Origin: JBOFDK01 sp051656485
GTDB lineage: Bacteria; Bacillota; Clostridia; Lachnospirales; Cellulosilyticaceae
Length of the DNA: 14,789 nt
Assembly (NCBI GenBank): GCA_051656485.1
Contig: JBOGBZ010000116.1
Location: forward strand, 1 to 14,789
Direction of reading: 5' to 3'
Within the stretch, counting starts at the first letter, position 1. Every line of letters starts with the position of its first letter. Of the stretch, positions 6,262 through 13,236 are shown piece by piece. Both the position numbers and the translations under genes were made by a program. A model generated the notes under the pieces. The model saw only the letters and a program-made list of their open reading frames with translations. It did not search any database and had not been told where the DNA came from.

Positions 6262-6400
6262 GTATGCATATATCCGAAGGCTGTTTTCCTTTGTTTTTGC
6301 AAGCTATGGTCAAACATATGCATACTTTTATATATATTCTGCATACAAAATAGGCCTCTTTTATCCCTTAGGCTTATTTGAGTGCCTAAACTGTATGCAT
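6262..6400. repeat. Cluster of GTATGCAT-type inverted repeats
   Basis: GTATGCATAT (6,262-6,271) and ATATGCATAC (6,316-6,325) are perfect 10-base inverted repeats. CTGCATAC (6,339-6,346) and GTATGCAT (6,393-6,400) are a second, slightly weaker pair. Four copies within 140 bases of non-coding DNA suggest binding sites for an element-encoded protein. Confidence 0.6.
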
Positions 6401-6449
6401 CTTCTTCTATACATTGTTCATATAGATTAGACTTTTTATTTTGAGTTGT

Positions 6450-6599
6450 CTACCCTCGACCTTCACCTAAGTAAATTTCAATCTTTATTAGCTTAGCAAT
6501 TGATGTCCTTTTAGTCGATATGCTTTGAGACATCTCTTTTTCACTATTCTTTAGTTGTTGCTTGGCTTTTAGCCATTTGTATTTGAAATAATATAGCTT
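6450..6599 (-). pseudogene. Possible gene remnant (open frame without a proper start)
   Basis: A minus-strand frame of 49 codons between stops, with one internal ATG (giving 27 residues) and no good ribosome binding site. The translation is lysine-rich and looks protein-like in composition (for example KYKWLKAKQQLKNSEKEM, then SIAKLIKIEIYLGEG). I do not recognise the family. It could be the end of a decayed gene or chance in AT-rich DNA. Confidence 0.2.
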
Positions 6600-6690
6600 T
6601 CAAATCCTGGATTATAAGCATTACATTTTATGCAAACATATCGTTATTCCATTGTTATAAAAAGTTCAAATTTTGTTTTCAATTTTGAAG

Positions 6691-6718
6691 ATGCATTATT
6701 TTTCTGCATGATTATAAT
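6691..6718 (+). promoter_or_regulatory. Candidate promoter and operator for the recombinase genes
   Basis: TATAAT lies at 6,713-6,718. A short dyad, ATGCA (6,691-6,695) and TGCAT (6,705-6,709), sits where the -35 region and spacer should be, and no good -35 box is visible. This fits a promoter that needs an activator or is shut by a repressor, but it is an inference. Confidence 0.4.
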
Positions 6719-6748
6719 AGCACCAATTTTTTTCAGGAGGTGTCTATA

Positions 6749-6913
6749 ATGACTATTAAACGTATTTTTTCAGATTGTCCAACAGTAACATTAGAAAGTA
6801 TAGTAAATGATTCCATCGCACAAGAGGTTGACGCTTACATAGAGAATCTATACAATTGCAATGAGGTAAACACTGCAACATCCCTTGTGGAACAGAAAGG
6901 AGATGCTGCGTAA
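6749..6913 (+). CDS. Small acidic protein coupled to the recombinase
   Basis: A 54-residue protein with AGGAGGTG (6,735-6,742) before its ATG. Its stop overlaps the recombinase start as TAATG (6,911-6,915), which implies translational coupling. It begins MTIKRIFSDC and is acidic in the middle, with no domain I recognise and no clear helix-turn-helix. Genes in this place are sometimes regulators or directionality factors of the recombinase, but that is only position-based inference. Confidence 0.75.
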   Translation: MTIKRIFSDCPTVTLESIVNDSIAQEVDAYIENLYNCNEVNTATSLVEQKGDAA

Positions 6914-8403
6914 TGAAATGTGCAATTTATATTCGTGTAAGCACAGATAAAGAAGAACAAAAAGCCTCTTTATCGAATCAAAAAGATTTATTTATTACCT
7001 ATTTGAAAGACAGAAATTGGGAACTCTACGAACTCTATATTGACGTTGAGTCAGGAACAAAGTCTAATCGTAAAAACCTTCAACGCTTAATCGAAGATAT
7101 GAAAGCCAAAAAGTTCGATATAGTTCTCGCCAAGGAACTTTCTCGTTTAGCACGTAATGGTGCACTTTCTTATCAACTTAGAGATTTAGCACAATGTCAC
7201 TCCATTGGTATCATCACATTAGATGGTGCTATTAATACTTTAGAAAATGATTTTGGGAAGTTTGGTCTATTTGCTTGGATTTACGAAGATGAAGCTCAAC
7301 GAACAAGTTCACGTGTAAAAGCTGCTCTAAAAAGCAAAATGCAACGCGGTGAATTTAAAGGGTCTATTGCGCCTTATGGATACTGTATTAAAGATTCTAA
7401 GCTCCACCTAATGGATGATCATACACCTGAAGTTGTAAATCGTATCTTTAGTGATTACCTGAAAGGTAAAGGGTTTGATACCATTGCTCGTGATCTTTGG
7501 TCTGAAGGTATCTCATCGCCCTCGGCTTCTAAAGATAATGTGTCTCGCAGCAGTGATGTATGGCATGGTTCTACTGTAAAGCTGATTCTTACAAACCCTC
7601 ATTATACTGGCTGCTTAGTTCAAAATCGTCAAACTACCATCAGTGTTACAACTTCTAAAAGACAAGAAGTAAAAGCCTCGGATCAAATTGTCGTCCAAGA
7701 TACCCATGAAGCTATTATTTCTAAAGAAACGTTTGATAGTGTTCAAGCGCTCATTACTTCAAGAAAACGCATTCGCCCTTCTGCAAACTTCCATCTCTTT
7801 AGTAATCTGCTCTTTTGTGGAGATTGTGGTAAAGGCATGCATTATCGCAAGACTCAAAAAGGTTATGTATGTGGTGCTTATGATAAACGTGGTAAGGCAG
7901 CTTGCACGTCTCACCTTGTTAAAGAAGAGGCCCTAAAAGAAGCTATTCTAAAAGATTTGAATGATATGATTGCTCAACTTCAAGTTGAAGCTTCTAAAAG
8001 CACTAAGCAAACGCGTATTCAACAGCATATCGCTACCCTAACGAAAGCTATAGACCAATCCCAGAAGAAAATAGATAAACTCAATCAAAACAAATCTAAA
8101 ATGTTAGACTTATTAATTGATGGTATCATTTTAAAGGAAGATTATACTGCTAAGATGGATGAAATAGCTTCTGAAATTAATGTATTGACTTCTACACGTA
8201 TGAAAAATCAATACATCCTCGATAAGTTAGGGAATGCTACAACTTTATCTGAAATCGAAAAAATCTCAGGTAGTAAAGAACTAAAAGTTCTTACCCCTGA
8301 GATTCTCAACAAACTTATTGAAAAAATAGAAATATTTAAAGATGGCTCAGTGAGAATCGCCTACCGATTCTCATTACCATCTATTATTTTAAGCTCGAAT
8401 TAA
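6913..8403 (+). CDS. Large serine recombinase (integrase of the element)
   Basis: A 496-residue large serine recombinase, which cuts and rejoins DNA between attP and attB through a phosphoserine link. Residues 1-145 are the catalytic resolvase domain with YIRVS (nucleophile Ser10) and the KELSRLARN arginine region. Residues 150-285 are the Recombinase domain (APYGYCI, then TNPHYTGCL). A zinc ribbon has Cys302, Cys305, Cys320 and Cys331. A coiled coil covers about 365-430. The length is normal and all catalytic landmarks are present, so the protein is probably active. It starts in the TAATG overlap with the 54-residue gene. Its last 15 bases overlap the end of rlmD on the other strand, and the crossover site lies about 14 bases beyond its stop. 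This is the integrase arrangement of elements known to insert at the 3' end of rlmD/rum genes in Firmicutes. Confidence 0.95.
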   Translation: MKCAIYIRVSTDKEEQKASLSNQKDLFITYLKDRNWELYELYIDVESGTKSNRKNLQRLIEDMKAKKFDIVLAKELSRLARNGALSYQLRDLAQCHSIGIITLDGAINTLENDFGKFGLFAWIYEDEAQRTSSRVKAALKSKMQRGEFKGSIAPYGYCIKDSKLHLMDDHTPEVVNRIFSDYLKGKGFDTIARDLWSEGISSPSASKDNVSRSSDVWHGSTVKLILTNPHYTGCLVQNRQTTISVTTSKRQEVKASDQIVVQDTHEAIISKETFDSVQALITSRKRIRPSANFHLFSNLLFCGDCGKGMHYRKTQKGYVCGAYDKRGKAACTSHLVKEEALKEAILKDLNDMIAQLQVEASKSTKQTRIQQHIATLTKAIDQSQKKIDKLNQNKSKMLDLLIDGIILKEDYTAKMDEIASEINVLTSTRMKNQYILDKLGNATTLSEIEKISGSKELKVLTPEILNKLIEKIEIFKDGSVRIAYRFSLPSIILSSN

Positions 8404-9750
8404 CGACACACAGCACTCCACGTGGGTCGTGTGTGGGAACATATCCACCGGTTGCACCTTCTCCACCTTATACCCATGCTCGCTTAAGTAGCCTAGATCT
8501 CTACCTAATGTAGCTGGGTCGCATGATACATACACAATTTTATTTGGGTTCATAGCGATAAGTGTCTCTAGAAGCTGTGTGTCACACCCTTTGCGTGGTG
8601 GGTCTACGACGATGGTATCTGCTACTAAGCCTTCATTATACTTCTCTGTGATGACTTCTTCTGCCTTCCCTACAAAGAAGGTAGCATTCTCGATGTCATT
8701 GAGTGCTGCATTTTCTCTAGCATTCTCGATAGCTGGTGCCACGATTTCTACGCCGTAGACATGCTTTGCTTTTTGAGCAAGGAAAAGGGAGATCGTCCCT
8801 ATACCGCAGTAGGCATCCCATACTGTCTCTTCACCTGTGAGCTCTGCATACTCAAGTGCCTTGCCATACAGTACTTCCATTTGAGTTGGATTTACTTGGT
8901 AGAAAGCAAGTGGTGAGATCTTGAACTTGAGATCGCCTATTGTATCCACGATGTAGTCTTTACCTTCTAGTACAGTGATGCGTTGGCCAAGGATGACATT
9001 GGTTTTAGCTGTATTATGATTGAGGACGATACTTGTCATCCCTTCTACCCCTTGCATCATAGCTACGAACTTCTCTGCATGTGGCAATTTATCACCATTA
9101 ATGACTAAGCATACCATCACTTCGCCTGTATAGTAGCCAGTCTTAATCATTAGATGACGTACGAGGCCTTTGTGCTTTTCTTCATCGTAGATGCTTACTT
9201 TATTGTCTTCTAAGAATTTCTTTGTCAGTTGGATGATTGCTTCACAGCGTTTGTCCTGAATGTCGCAGCTTGACCAATCGATGACACGATGGCTACGGCT
9301 TGCGAAGAAGCCTATCTGTACTTTGCCATCGATCATACGTATCGGATACTGTGCTTTGTTTCGGTAGTTGGCTGGATGTTCCATCCCAAGGGTTGGGAGT
9401 ACTTCCACATCTTTAATCCCACCAATACGTGTGATGGCATTTTCCACTTTTTGCTGCTTCCAACGAAGCTGCTCCTCGTAGCTCATATGCTGAAGTTGGC
9501 AACCTCCACATTTCTCTGATACCTCACAACTTGGCTCCACACGGCATGCTGATGGTTCAAGTACTTCCACTACCTTCCCATAACCTAAGTTCTTCTTCAC
9601 TTTAAGCATCTTGATACGTACCGTATCTCCTATCAAGGCATTTGGCACGAAAACCACGAAATCCTCGATTTTACCGATACCTTCGCCGCTACTTCCTAGG
9701 TCATGGATCGTCAAGGTATATTCTTTATTTTTTTCTACAGGTGTATTCAT
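8389..9750 (-). CDS. rlmD: 23S rRNA (uracil-5-)-methyltransferase RlmD, tail replaced by the element
   Basis: A 453-residue RNA uridine C5-methyltransferase using S-adenosylmethionine (RlmD or the double-specific RlmCD type; target U1939 and perhaps U747). Residues about 5-65 are a TRAM RNA-binding domain. Cys75, Cys81, Cys84 and Cys162 match the iron-sulphur ligands. The SAM-binding segment is WDAYCGIGTISLF (311-323), followed by VVDPPRKG and VSCDPATLGRDL with nucleophile Cys410. Glu444 in HVEC aligns with the general base Glu424 of E. coli RlmD. The ATG follows TAGGAG. From Glu444 on, the codons appear to come from the integrated element; the protein still ends in a plausible family tail (HVECCVSLIRA). 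Last gene of the yhaM-like operon, and it now lacks a terminator before the convergent recombinase gene. Confidence 0.93.
   Translation of the reverse strand: MNTPVEKNKEYTLTIHDLGSSGEGIGKIEDFVVFVPNALIGDTVRIKMLKVKKNLGYGKVVEVLEPSACRVEPSCEVSEKCGGCQLQHMSYEEQLRWKQQKVENAITRIGGIKDVEVLPTLGMEHPANYRNKAQYPIRMIDGKVQIGFFASRSHRVIDWSSCDIQDKRCEAIIQLTKKFLEDNKVSIYDEEKHKGLVRHLMIKTGYYTGEVMVCLVINGDKLPHAEKFVAMMQGVEGMTSIVLNHNTAKTNVILGQRITVLEGKDYIVDTIGDLKFKISPLAFYQVNPTQMEVLYGKALEYAELTGEETVWDAYCGIGTISLFLAQKAKHVYGVEIVAPAIENARENAALNDIENATFFVGKAEEVITEKYNEGLVADTIVVDPPRKGCDTQLLETLIAMNPNKIVYVSCDPATLGRDLGYLSEHGYKVEKVQPVDMFPHTTHVECCVSLIRA
8400..8436. other. Right attachment junction of the element, inside rlmD (candidate)
   Basis: The proposed crossover dinucleotide is 8,417-8,418 (GA on the minus strand), the first two bases of the Glu444 codon of RlmD. 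On the rlmD side lie CCACACGACCCACGTG codons in host style; on the element side lie the last nine codons of RlmD plus stop, overlapping the recombinase gene. The short distance between the recombinase stop and the site is typical of such elements. The core assignment comes from comparison with 132-133. Confidence 0.55.
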
Positions 9751-9758
9751 AAATTCTC

Positions 9759-9932
9759 CTAATGTAATGTTTTTTTGTCTTTTTCTTCTTGAAGCAATGT
9801 CTTGATAGCCATTGCCAATGATTTTTCATCTATGTGCTCCATATGTGCTTGAAAAGCACGCTGTATATGTTGATCTAATAAAAGCGTATGTTTCTTTTTG
9901 GACTGTTGTGCTGTCTGACTTTTATCTTTCAT
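9759..9932 (-). CDS. Small charged protein of unknown function
   Basis: A 57-residue protein starting MKDKSQTAQQSKKKH and ending in KTLLQEEKDKKTLH; highly charged and predicted helical, with a basic N-terminal third. It fills the gap between the Cas4-like gene (stop 11 bases upstream of its ATG) and rlmD (ATG 8 bases after its stop codon), and its stop codon runs into the rlmD ribosome binding site. TAGGGGGA precedes its own ATG. The tight packing in the operon is the main evidence that it is real. I do not recognise a family. Confidence 0.65.
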   Translation of the reverse strand: MKDKSQTAQQSKKKHTLLLDQHIQRAFQAHMEHIDEKSLAMAIKTLLQEEKDKKTLH

Positions 9933-9943
9933 CCCTTATCCCC

Positions 9944-10480
9944 CTATCTTTCGCTGGTGCCATACCACTCACATACCGTCTGCTGGCACACACAGTTTTT
10001 GCACTTGATATAGGAAGGTTCACATGCTACTTCTAAGTCCCCTTCTAATAACCCGCGCATCTCTTTTAATGTCTGTATCAGTTCCCGCCTAAGCTTTCTG
10101 GTATTCCGTACTTTAAAGGTTTTGTTGCTGTACACGAGTTTACCCATCTTCGGTCTACTTTCATAGACTTCTTCGATGATGATAAAGTACGCCACCAGCT
10201 GCATCAAATCCCCTGGATGAGGTACGTCTTCCTTGCATTTACCACTTTTGATTTCAAAAGGAATATACCGCCCTGTCCACGCACTTCTAAAAATATAGTC
10301 CGGCTTTCCTTGAAGTCCATAAGACTCGGCAACGAGTAGCTTACCGCCTTTCTCATCTGTATAAACCATCGTTGCAAAAGGTTGTCCTCTCTGTACCTTA
10401 TGCTTCACGGAAATCGTAGGTCGTATACACCATGTCACAAGTATTAAGATCACGACACCTGCTATCACAAATGGCATCAT
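9944..10480 (-). CDS. Membrane-anchored Cas4-like PD-(D/E)XK nuclease, C-terminal half
   Basis: About 178 residues. The first 20 form a membrane segment (FVIAGVVILILVTWCI). The rest has the RecB/Cas4 nuclease motifs in order: GLQGKPDYIF (Asp), PFEIKSGK (E-x-K), GDLMQLVAYF (Q-x-x-x-Y), and a cysteine cluster CKNCVCQQTVC near the end, as in the iron-sulphur site of Cas4. The Cas4 N-terminal Cys and the G-x-x-x-H motif are missing here but present in the gene just upstream. The start is in a TGATG overlap with that gene's stop; I prefer the ATG at 10,480, but a GTG at 10,483 is possible. No cas1, cas2 or CRISPR array is in the window, so a CRISPR role is not indicated; DNA repair or RNA/DNA processing with YhaM is a guess. 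Confidence 0.8.
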   Translation of the reverse strand: MMPFVIAGVVILILVTWCIRPTISVKHKVQRGQPFATMVYTDEKGGKLLVAESYGLQGKPDYIFRSAWTGRYIPFEIKSGKCKEDVPHPGDLMQLVAYFIIIEEVYESRPKMGKLVYSNKTFKVRNTRKLRRELIQTLKEMRGLLEGDLEVACEPSYIKCKNCVCQQTVCEWYGTSER

Positions 10481-10758
10481 CACCCCATCACCATCCTTAG
10501 GATAAGTGCAAGGATGACAACGATCAGCACCCCTTGTAAAAGCCGCTTCATACGGTATGCCTGATGATAATGAGTGTGGTGCTTCATCCCCTTGGTATAA
10601 TTGTTCTCATGATTACTACTACTAAGCCCTAATGCCTTGTACTGCTCTTGCAAAGCTTTGTTGCCATAGTGTCTCTTGTAATACCACTGGTAGGGACAGT
10701 ACATATAGCGGTTGATTTCATTGGCTGAAATCTTAGGCTCCTCTGTACTTTCTCTCAT
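10480..10758 (-). CDS. Membrane-anchored Cas4-like N-terminal half
   Basis: A 92-residue protein. Residues 10-32 (ISANEINRYMYCPYQWYYKR) match the opening of Cas4-like nucleases, whose CP-type cysteine (Cys21 here) is the first iron-sulphur ligand. Residues 55-65 (TKGMKHHTHYH) could be the G-x-x-x-H motif of the RecB-like fold. Residues 73-90 are a membrane helix near the C-terminus. It overlaps the exonuclease gene upstream by ATGA and the next gene by TGATG, so all three are probably translated in series. Together with the next gene it supplies all Cas4 motifs, each half anchored by its own membrane helix with the soluble part likely in the cytoplasm. Alternatively it is an ancestral single gene split by a frameshift, though the two membrane helices at the break argue for a functional split. 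Confidence 0.75.
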   Translation of the reverse strand: MRESTEEPKISANEINRYMYCPYQWYYKRHYGNKALQEQYKALGLSSSNHENNYTKGMKHHTHYHQAYRMKRLLQGVLIVVILALILRMVMG

Positions 10759-11693
10759 AAAGTAACCTTTCTAATATTTCGGCTCAGTACTTTATGGTAG
10801 CCTAAGTACACTTCCTCTTCTTGGGCGGTCTGAAGCATCTCTTCAAACATCTTTACTTTCGAATCTGCGTTATCTGCCAAATGGACGATCATCGCTTCGA
10901 TACACTTTGGACGCTTTGGTGAACCGAATTCATACTCACCATGATGTGCGAGAATGCTATGCTTTAAGATAAGTAAGGCTTCTTTTGGGAAATCTTCGAT
11001 GGTCTTCGCCACGTCATTGATTTTTTCTACACCAATCATAATGTGGCCTAAAAGCTGCCCTTCATCTGTATAATCATTCTCTGGGAAAGGTGATAATTCA
11101 TAAAGTTTACCGATATCATGAAGTAAGCAGCCTGCTACCACAAGGTCATGATTCACCCCATCATAAAGTGATGCCATATGGGTTCCAATCTTTGTGACGT
11201 TTACCGTATGTTCAAGTAAGCCACTTAAGTACGCATGATGCACACTTTTCGCTGCCCCTGCCTTCATAAAGAGTGGATAAATAGTCTCATCATAAAAAAT
11301 CCCTTCCACTAAAGCCTTAAGCTTTGGCTGACTGATGCCTTCAATAAAGGCAAAGAGTTCTTTCTCTAAGACTTTGACATCTTTTGGTGTATGTGGGAGT
11401 AAGTCTTCTAAAGGACATTCGCCTTCTTTTGCCTTTTGAATCTTTAAGATATTGAACTGGAGATTTTCTTGATAAGAAATAACATCCCCTTCCACATACA
11501 CGATATCATCTACTTTAAAGTCTTCTATACCTGGATGTATAGACCATATCTTGCCATCTACAACCCCTGTGCGGTCTTGCAAACGTAGGGTACAGTAGTC
11601 TTTGCCATTTTTATTTTTTAGAATCTGTCTATATTTACATAGGTAGTAACCTTTAATCCCTTGCTCTGGTTTTAAATCCGCTATTAAAGTCAT
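10755..11693 (-). CDS. yhaM: YhaM-type 3'-5' exoribonuclease (OB fold plus HD domain)
   Basis: A 312-residue protein. Residues 1-90 form an OB-type nucleic-acid-binding domain (YCTLRLQDRTGVVDGKIW). Residues about 150-290 are a metal-dependent HD domain: HHAYLSGLLEHT (152-162), LLHDIGK with His192-Asp193, AHHGEYEFGSPK (249-260), and HLADNADSK with Asp273. Order, motifs and length match Bacillus YhaM, a 3'-5' exoribonuclease. I chose the ATG at 11,693 for its TAGGAG site and the family-typical start; the longer frame reaching 11,765 would begin upstream of the promoter. First gene of the operon that ends with rlmD; its stop overlaps the next start as ATGA. Confidence 0.9.
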   Translation of the reverse strand: MTLIADLKPEQGIKGYYLCKYRQILKNKNGKDYCTLRLQDRTGVVDGKIWSIHPGIEDFKVDDIVYVEGDVISYQENLQFNILKIQKAKEGECPLEDLLPHTPKDVKVLEKELFAFIEGISQPKLKALVEGIFYDETIYPLFMKAGAAKSVHHAYLSGLLEHTVNVTKIGTHMASLYDGVNHDLVVAGCLLHDIGKLYELSPFPENDYTDEGQLLGHIMIGVEKINDVAKTIEDFPKEALLILKHSILAHHGEYEFGSPKRPKCIEAMIVHLADNADSKVKMFEEMLQTAQEEEVYLGYHKVLSRNIRKVTL

Positions 11694-11723
11694 AATCGCT
11701 CTCCTATTTTTTGGTATAGTGTT

Positions 11724-11752
11724 ATAGTAGCAAATATCCGTTCGTTTTTCAA
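11724..11752 (-). promoter_or_regulatory. Promoter of the yhaM-to-rlmD operon
   Basis: On the minus strand TTGAAA (11,747-11,752) is followed after 17 bases by TACTAT (11,724-11,729). The start near 11,717 lies about 24 bases before the ATG at 11,693, leaving room for the TAGGAG ribosome binding site. Confidence 0.7.
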
Positions 11753-11768
11753 CGCTTGAACACACTAA

Positions 11769-11796
11769 AAAAGCACAAGTCTCTCCTTGTGCTTTT
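11769..11796 (-). terminator. Intrinsic terminator of htrA
   Basis: AAAAGCACAAG (11,769-11,779) and CTTGTGCTTTT (11,786-11,796) form a perfect 11-bp stem with a 6-base loop. On the minus strand a T-run follows (rc of 11,767-11,772). It starts 8 bases after the stop of the protease gene and separates it from the next operon. Confidence 0.9.
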
Positions 11797-11803
11797 CTAT
11801 CTG

Positions 11804-13138
11804 CTAGCCTTGTGTATTCATAGAAGGTACTTCTTGAAGTTTTACATCAATTGTTTTCTTCGCTGAACCACGGACAATTTTCACTTTTACTTGGTCGCCG
11901 ACCTTTTTCTCACGTAATAATTCTTTAAGTTCTTCCATAGTAGCGATACGTTGACTATCAAATTCGATAATGACGTCGCCTGCTTGAATCCCTGCTAACT
12001 CTGCACTACTTCCTGGCACCACTTGATGAACGAGAATTCCTACTGGAATCTCCCAATAGTTGCCGAATTCTTCAGTCATATTGGAACCTGTGATGCCAAG
12101 ACTTGGACGTACAATCTTGCCATGTGCCATTAGTTCTTCTACGATAGGCTTCACATCATTAATCGGAATAGCAAAGCCCATACCTTCAATAGGCTTCTCT
12201 GAATTTGCAAGCTTCATCGTATTGATACCGATGACCTCACCTGTAGGACCTACAAGTGCACCACCGCTATTCCCTGGATTGATAGCTGCATCTGTCTGGA
12301 TCAGGTTAAGCTTCTGGTCTGTGAGGCTAATCTCTCTACCTAATGCACTGATGTAGCCTACACTTACGGTATTATAGTAAGCTTCATCGATTGGTGTACC
12401 GATCGCCACTACTTGCTCACCGACACGTAGCGCACCACTATCACCTAATGGTGCCACACGTATTTGACTACGCATTTCTTCAGGTATATCCGCTTTATTC
12501 ACGCCTACGACTGCTATATCTGTGGATGTATCATAGCCCACAATATGTGCTGCTACCTTGGTATTTCCAAGGAAAGTAACGGTCAATGTATTTGCCCCTT
12601 CTACGACATGGGCATTAGAAATAATGTAAACTTTAGCGTCATCTTGATTAAAGACTACCCCTGATCCTAAGCTTGCCTGGGAGAACTCACCCATCCAAGT
12701 GGTCATGGTGCTATTGTTATTGATCGATACCACTGAGTTACCTACCGCTTCTGCTATGGCAGGCACAGGATTCTCTCCCGGTTGTAATTGCTTGTAGCTT
12801 ACTGGCTGCGTATACACACCGCCATTACTCTTTGGTTCTTCCTTAATGCCCATCTTCTCTTTATAAAGGTCTTGTGCATAAGGTGCTGTCAAAGCAAAGC
12901 CAGCGCCTACTGATGCCCCACCTACCATACTTACTACCAAAAGACCTGCTACGAATTTTCCTAAGCCGCCTTTTTTCTTTTCTTTTTTCACTGGCTCAGT
13001 CTTCTCTTCTTCTTTGATTGTCTCTTGGTAATAACTTGTGCTTTCTTCCACATAAGGTGCCATCGGTGTATCTCTACTTGGTGTCGCTTCTTTATAGTCT
13101 ACATCAATAATTGATTCATCTCTTTTTTGCTCATCCAT
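11804..13138 (-). CDS. htrA: HtrA/DegP-type membrane serine protease with PDZ domain
   Basis: A 444-residue surface quality-control protease. Residues 1-55 are a charged cytoplasmic tail, and 60-84 a membrane helix. Residues about 125-335 are the trypsin-like domain with the catalytic triad His177 (SNAHVVEGA), Asp207 (TSTDIAVVGV) and Ser291 (NPGNSGGAL). Residues about 345-435 are one PDZ domain that binds unfolded C-termini. Length and order are standard for the Firmicutes HtrA/YyxA type. AAGGAGG lies just upstream of the ATG. The histidine kinase gene ends 98 bases upstream without a clear terminator, so the protease may be partly co-transcribed with the two-component system and regulated by it, as is common for htrA genes next to such systems. 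Confidence 0.95.
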   Translation of the reverse strand: MDEQKRDESIIDVDYKEATPSRDTPMAPYVEESTSYYQETIKEEEKTEPVKKEKKKGGLGKFVAGLLVVSMVGGASVGAGFALTAPYAQDLYKEKMGIKEEPKSNGGVYTQPVSYKQLQPGENPVPAIAEAVGNSVVSINNNSTMTTWMGEFSQASLGSGVVFNQDDAKVYIISNAHVVEGANTLTVTFLGNTKVAAHIVGYDTSTDIAVVGVNKADIPEEMRSQIRVAPLGDSGALRVGEQVVAIGTPIDEAYYNTVSVGYISALGREISLTDQKLNLIQTDAAINPGNSGGALVGPTGEVIGINTMKLANSEKPIEGMGFAIPINDVKPIVEELMAHGKIVRPSLGITGSNMTEEFGNYWEIPVGILVHQVVPGSSAELAGIQAGDVIIEFDSQRIATMEELKELLREKKVGDQVKVKIVRGSAKKTIDVKLQEVPSMNTQG

Positions 13139-13236
13139 GATTGTTCCTCCTTAGATGCATGTTTTATTCAATAAACGTAGTATAGCCATCGTTTTTGAAT
13201 AGTATATGAAGTCTTTGTAAAAAGAAGGTAGTATTA

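Larger units (their letters stand above)
6239..6748. other. Long non-coding region with inverted repeats upstream of the recombinase genes
   Basis: This 510-base AT-rich stretch has no convincing gene. Its left part (6,262-6,400) carries TATGCATA-type repeats and the third copy of AATAGGCCT (6,349-6,357), plus a TTAGGC/GCCTAA hairpin (6,368-6,389). The middle holds a minus-strand frame that may be a gene remnant (6,450-6,599). The right part has a dyad TTCAAATTTT...AATTTTGAA (about 6,665-6,689), an ATGCA/TGCAT dyad (6,691-6,709) and TATAAT (6,713-6,718) before the small gene at 6,749. It may be a control region, origin or transfer site; the sequence does not decide between these. Confidence 0.5.

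Noticed and set aside
9944..10758. CRISPR-Cas locus suggested by the Cas4-like genes
   Set aside because: No repeat-spacer array and no cas1, cas2 or effector genes anywhere in the window; neighbours are housekeeping genes.
12060..12664. Plus-strand open frames across the protease gene, and similar ones opposite rlmD and the secreted protein
   Set aside because: Shadows of strongly conserved minus-strand genes; no ribosome binding sites and no protein-like motifs.
13139..13236. Separate promoter for htrA in the gap after the kinase
   Set aside because: TATACT boxes are present on the minus strand, but no -35 box lies at a proper distance, so I could not support one.
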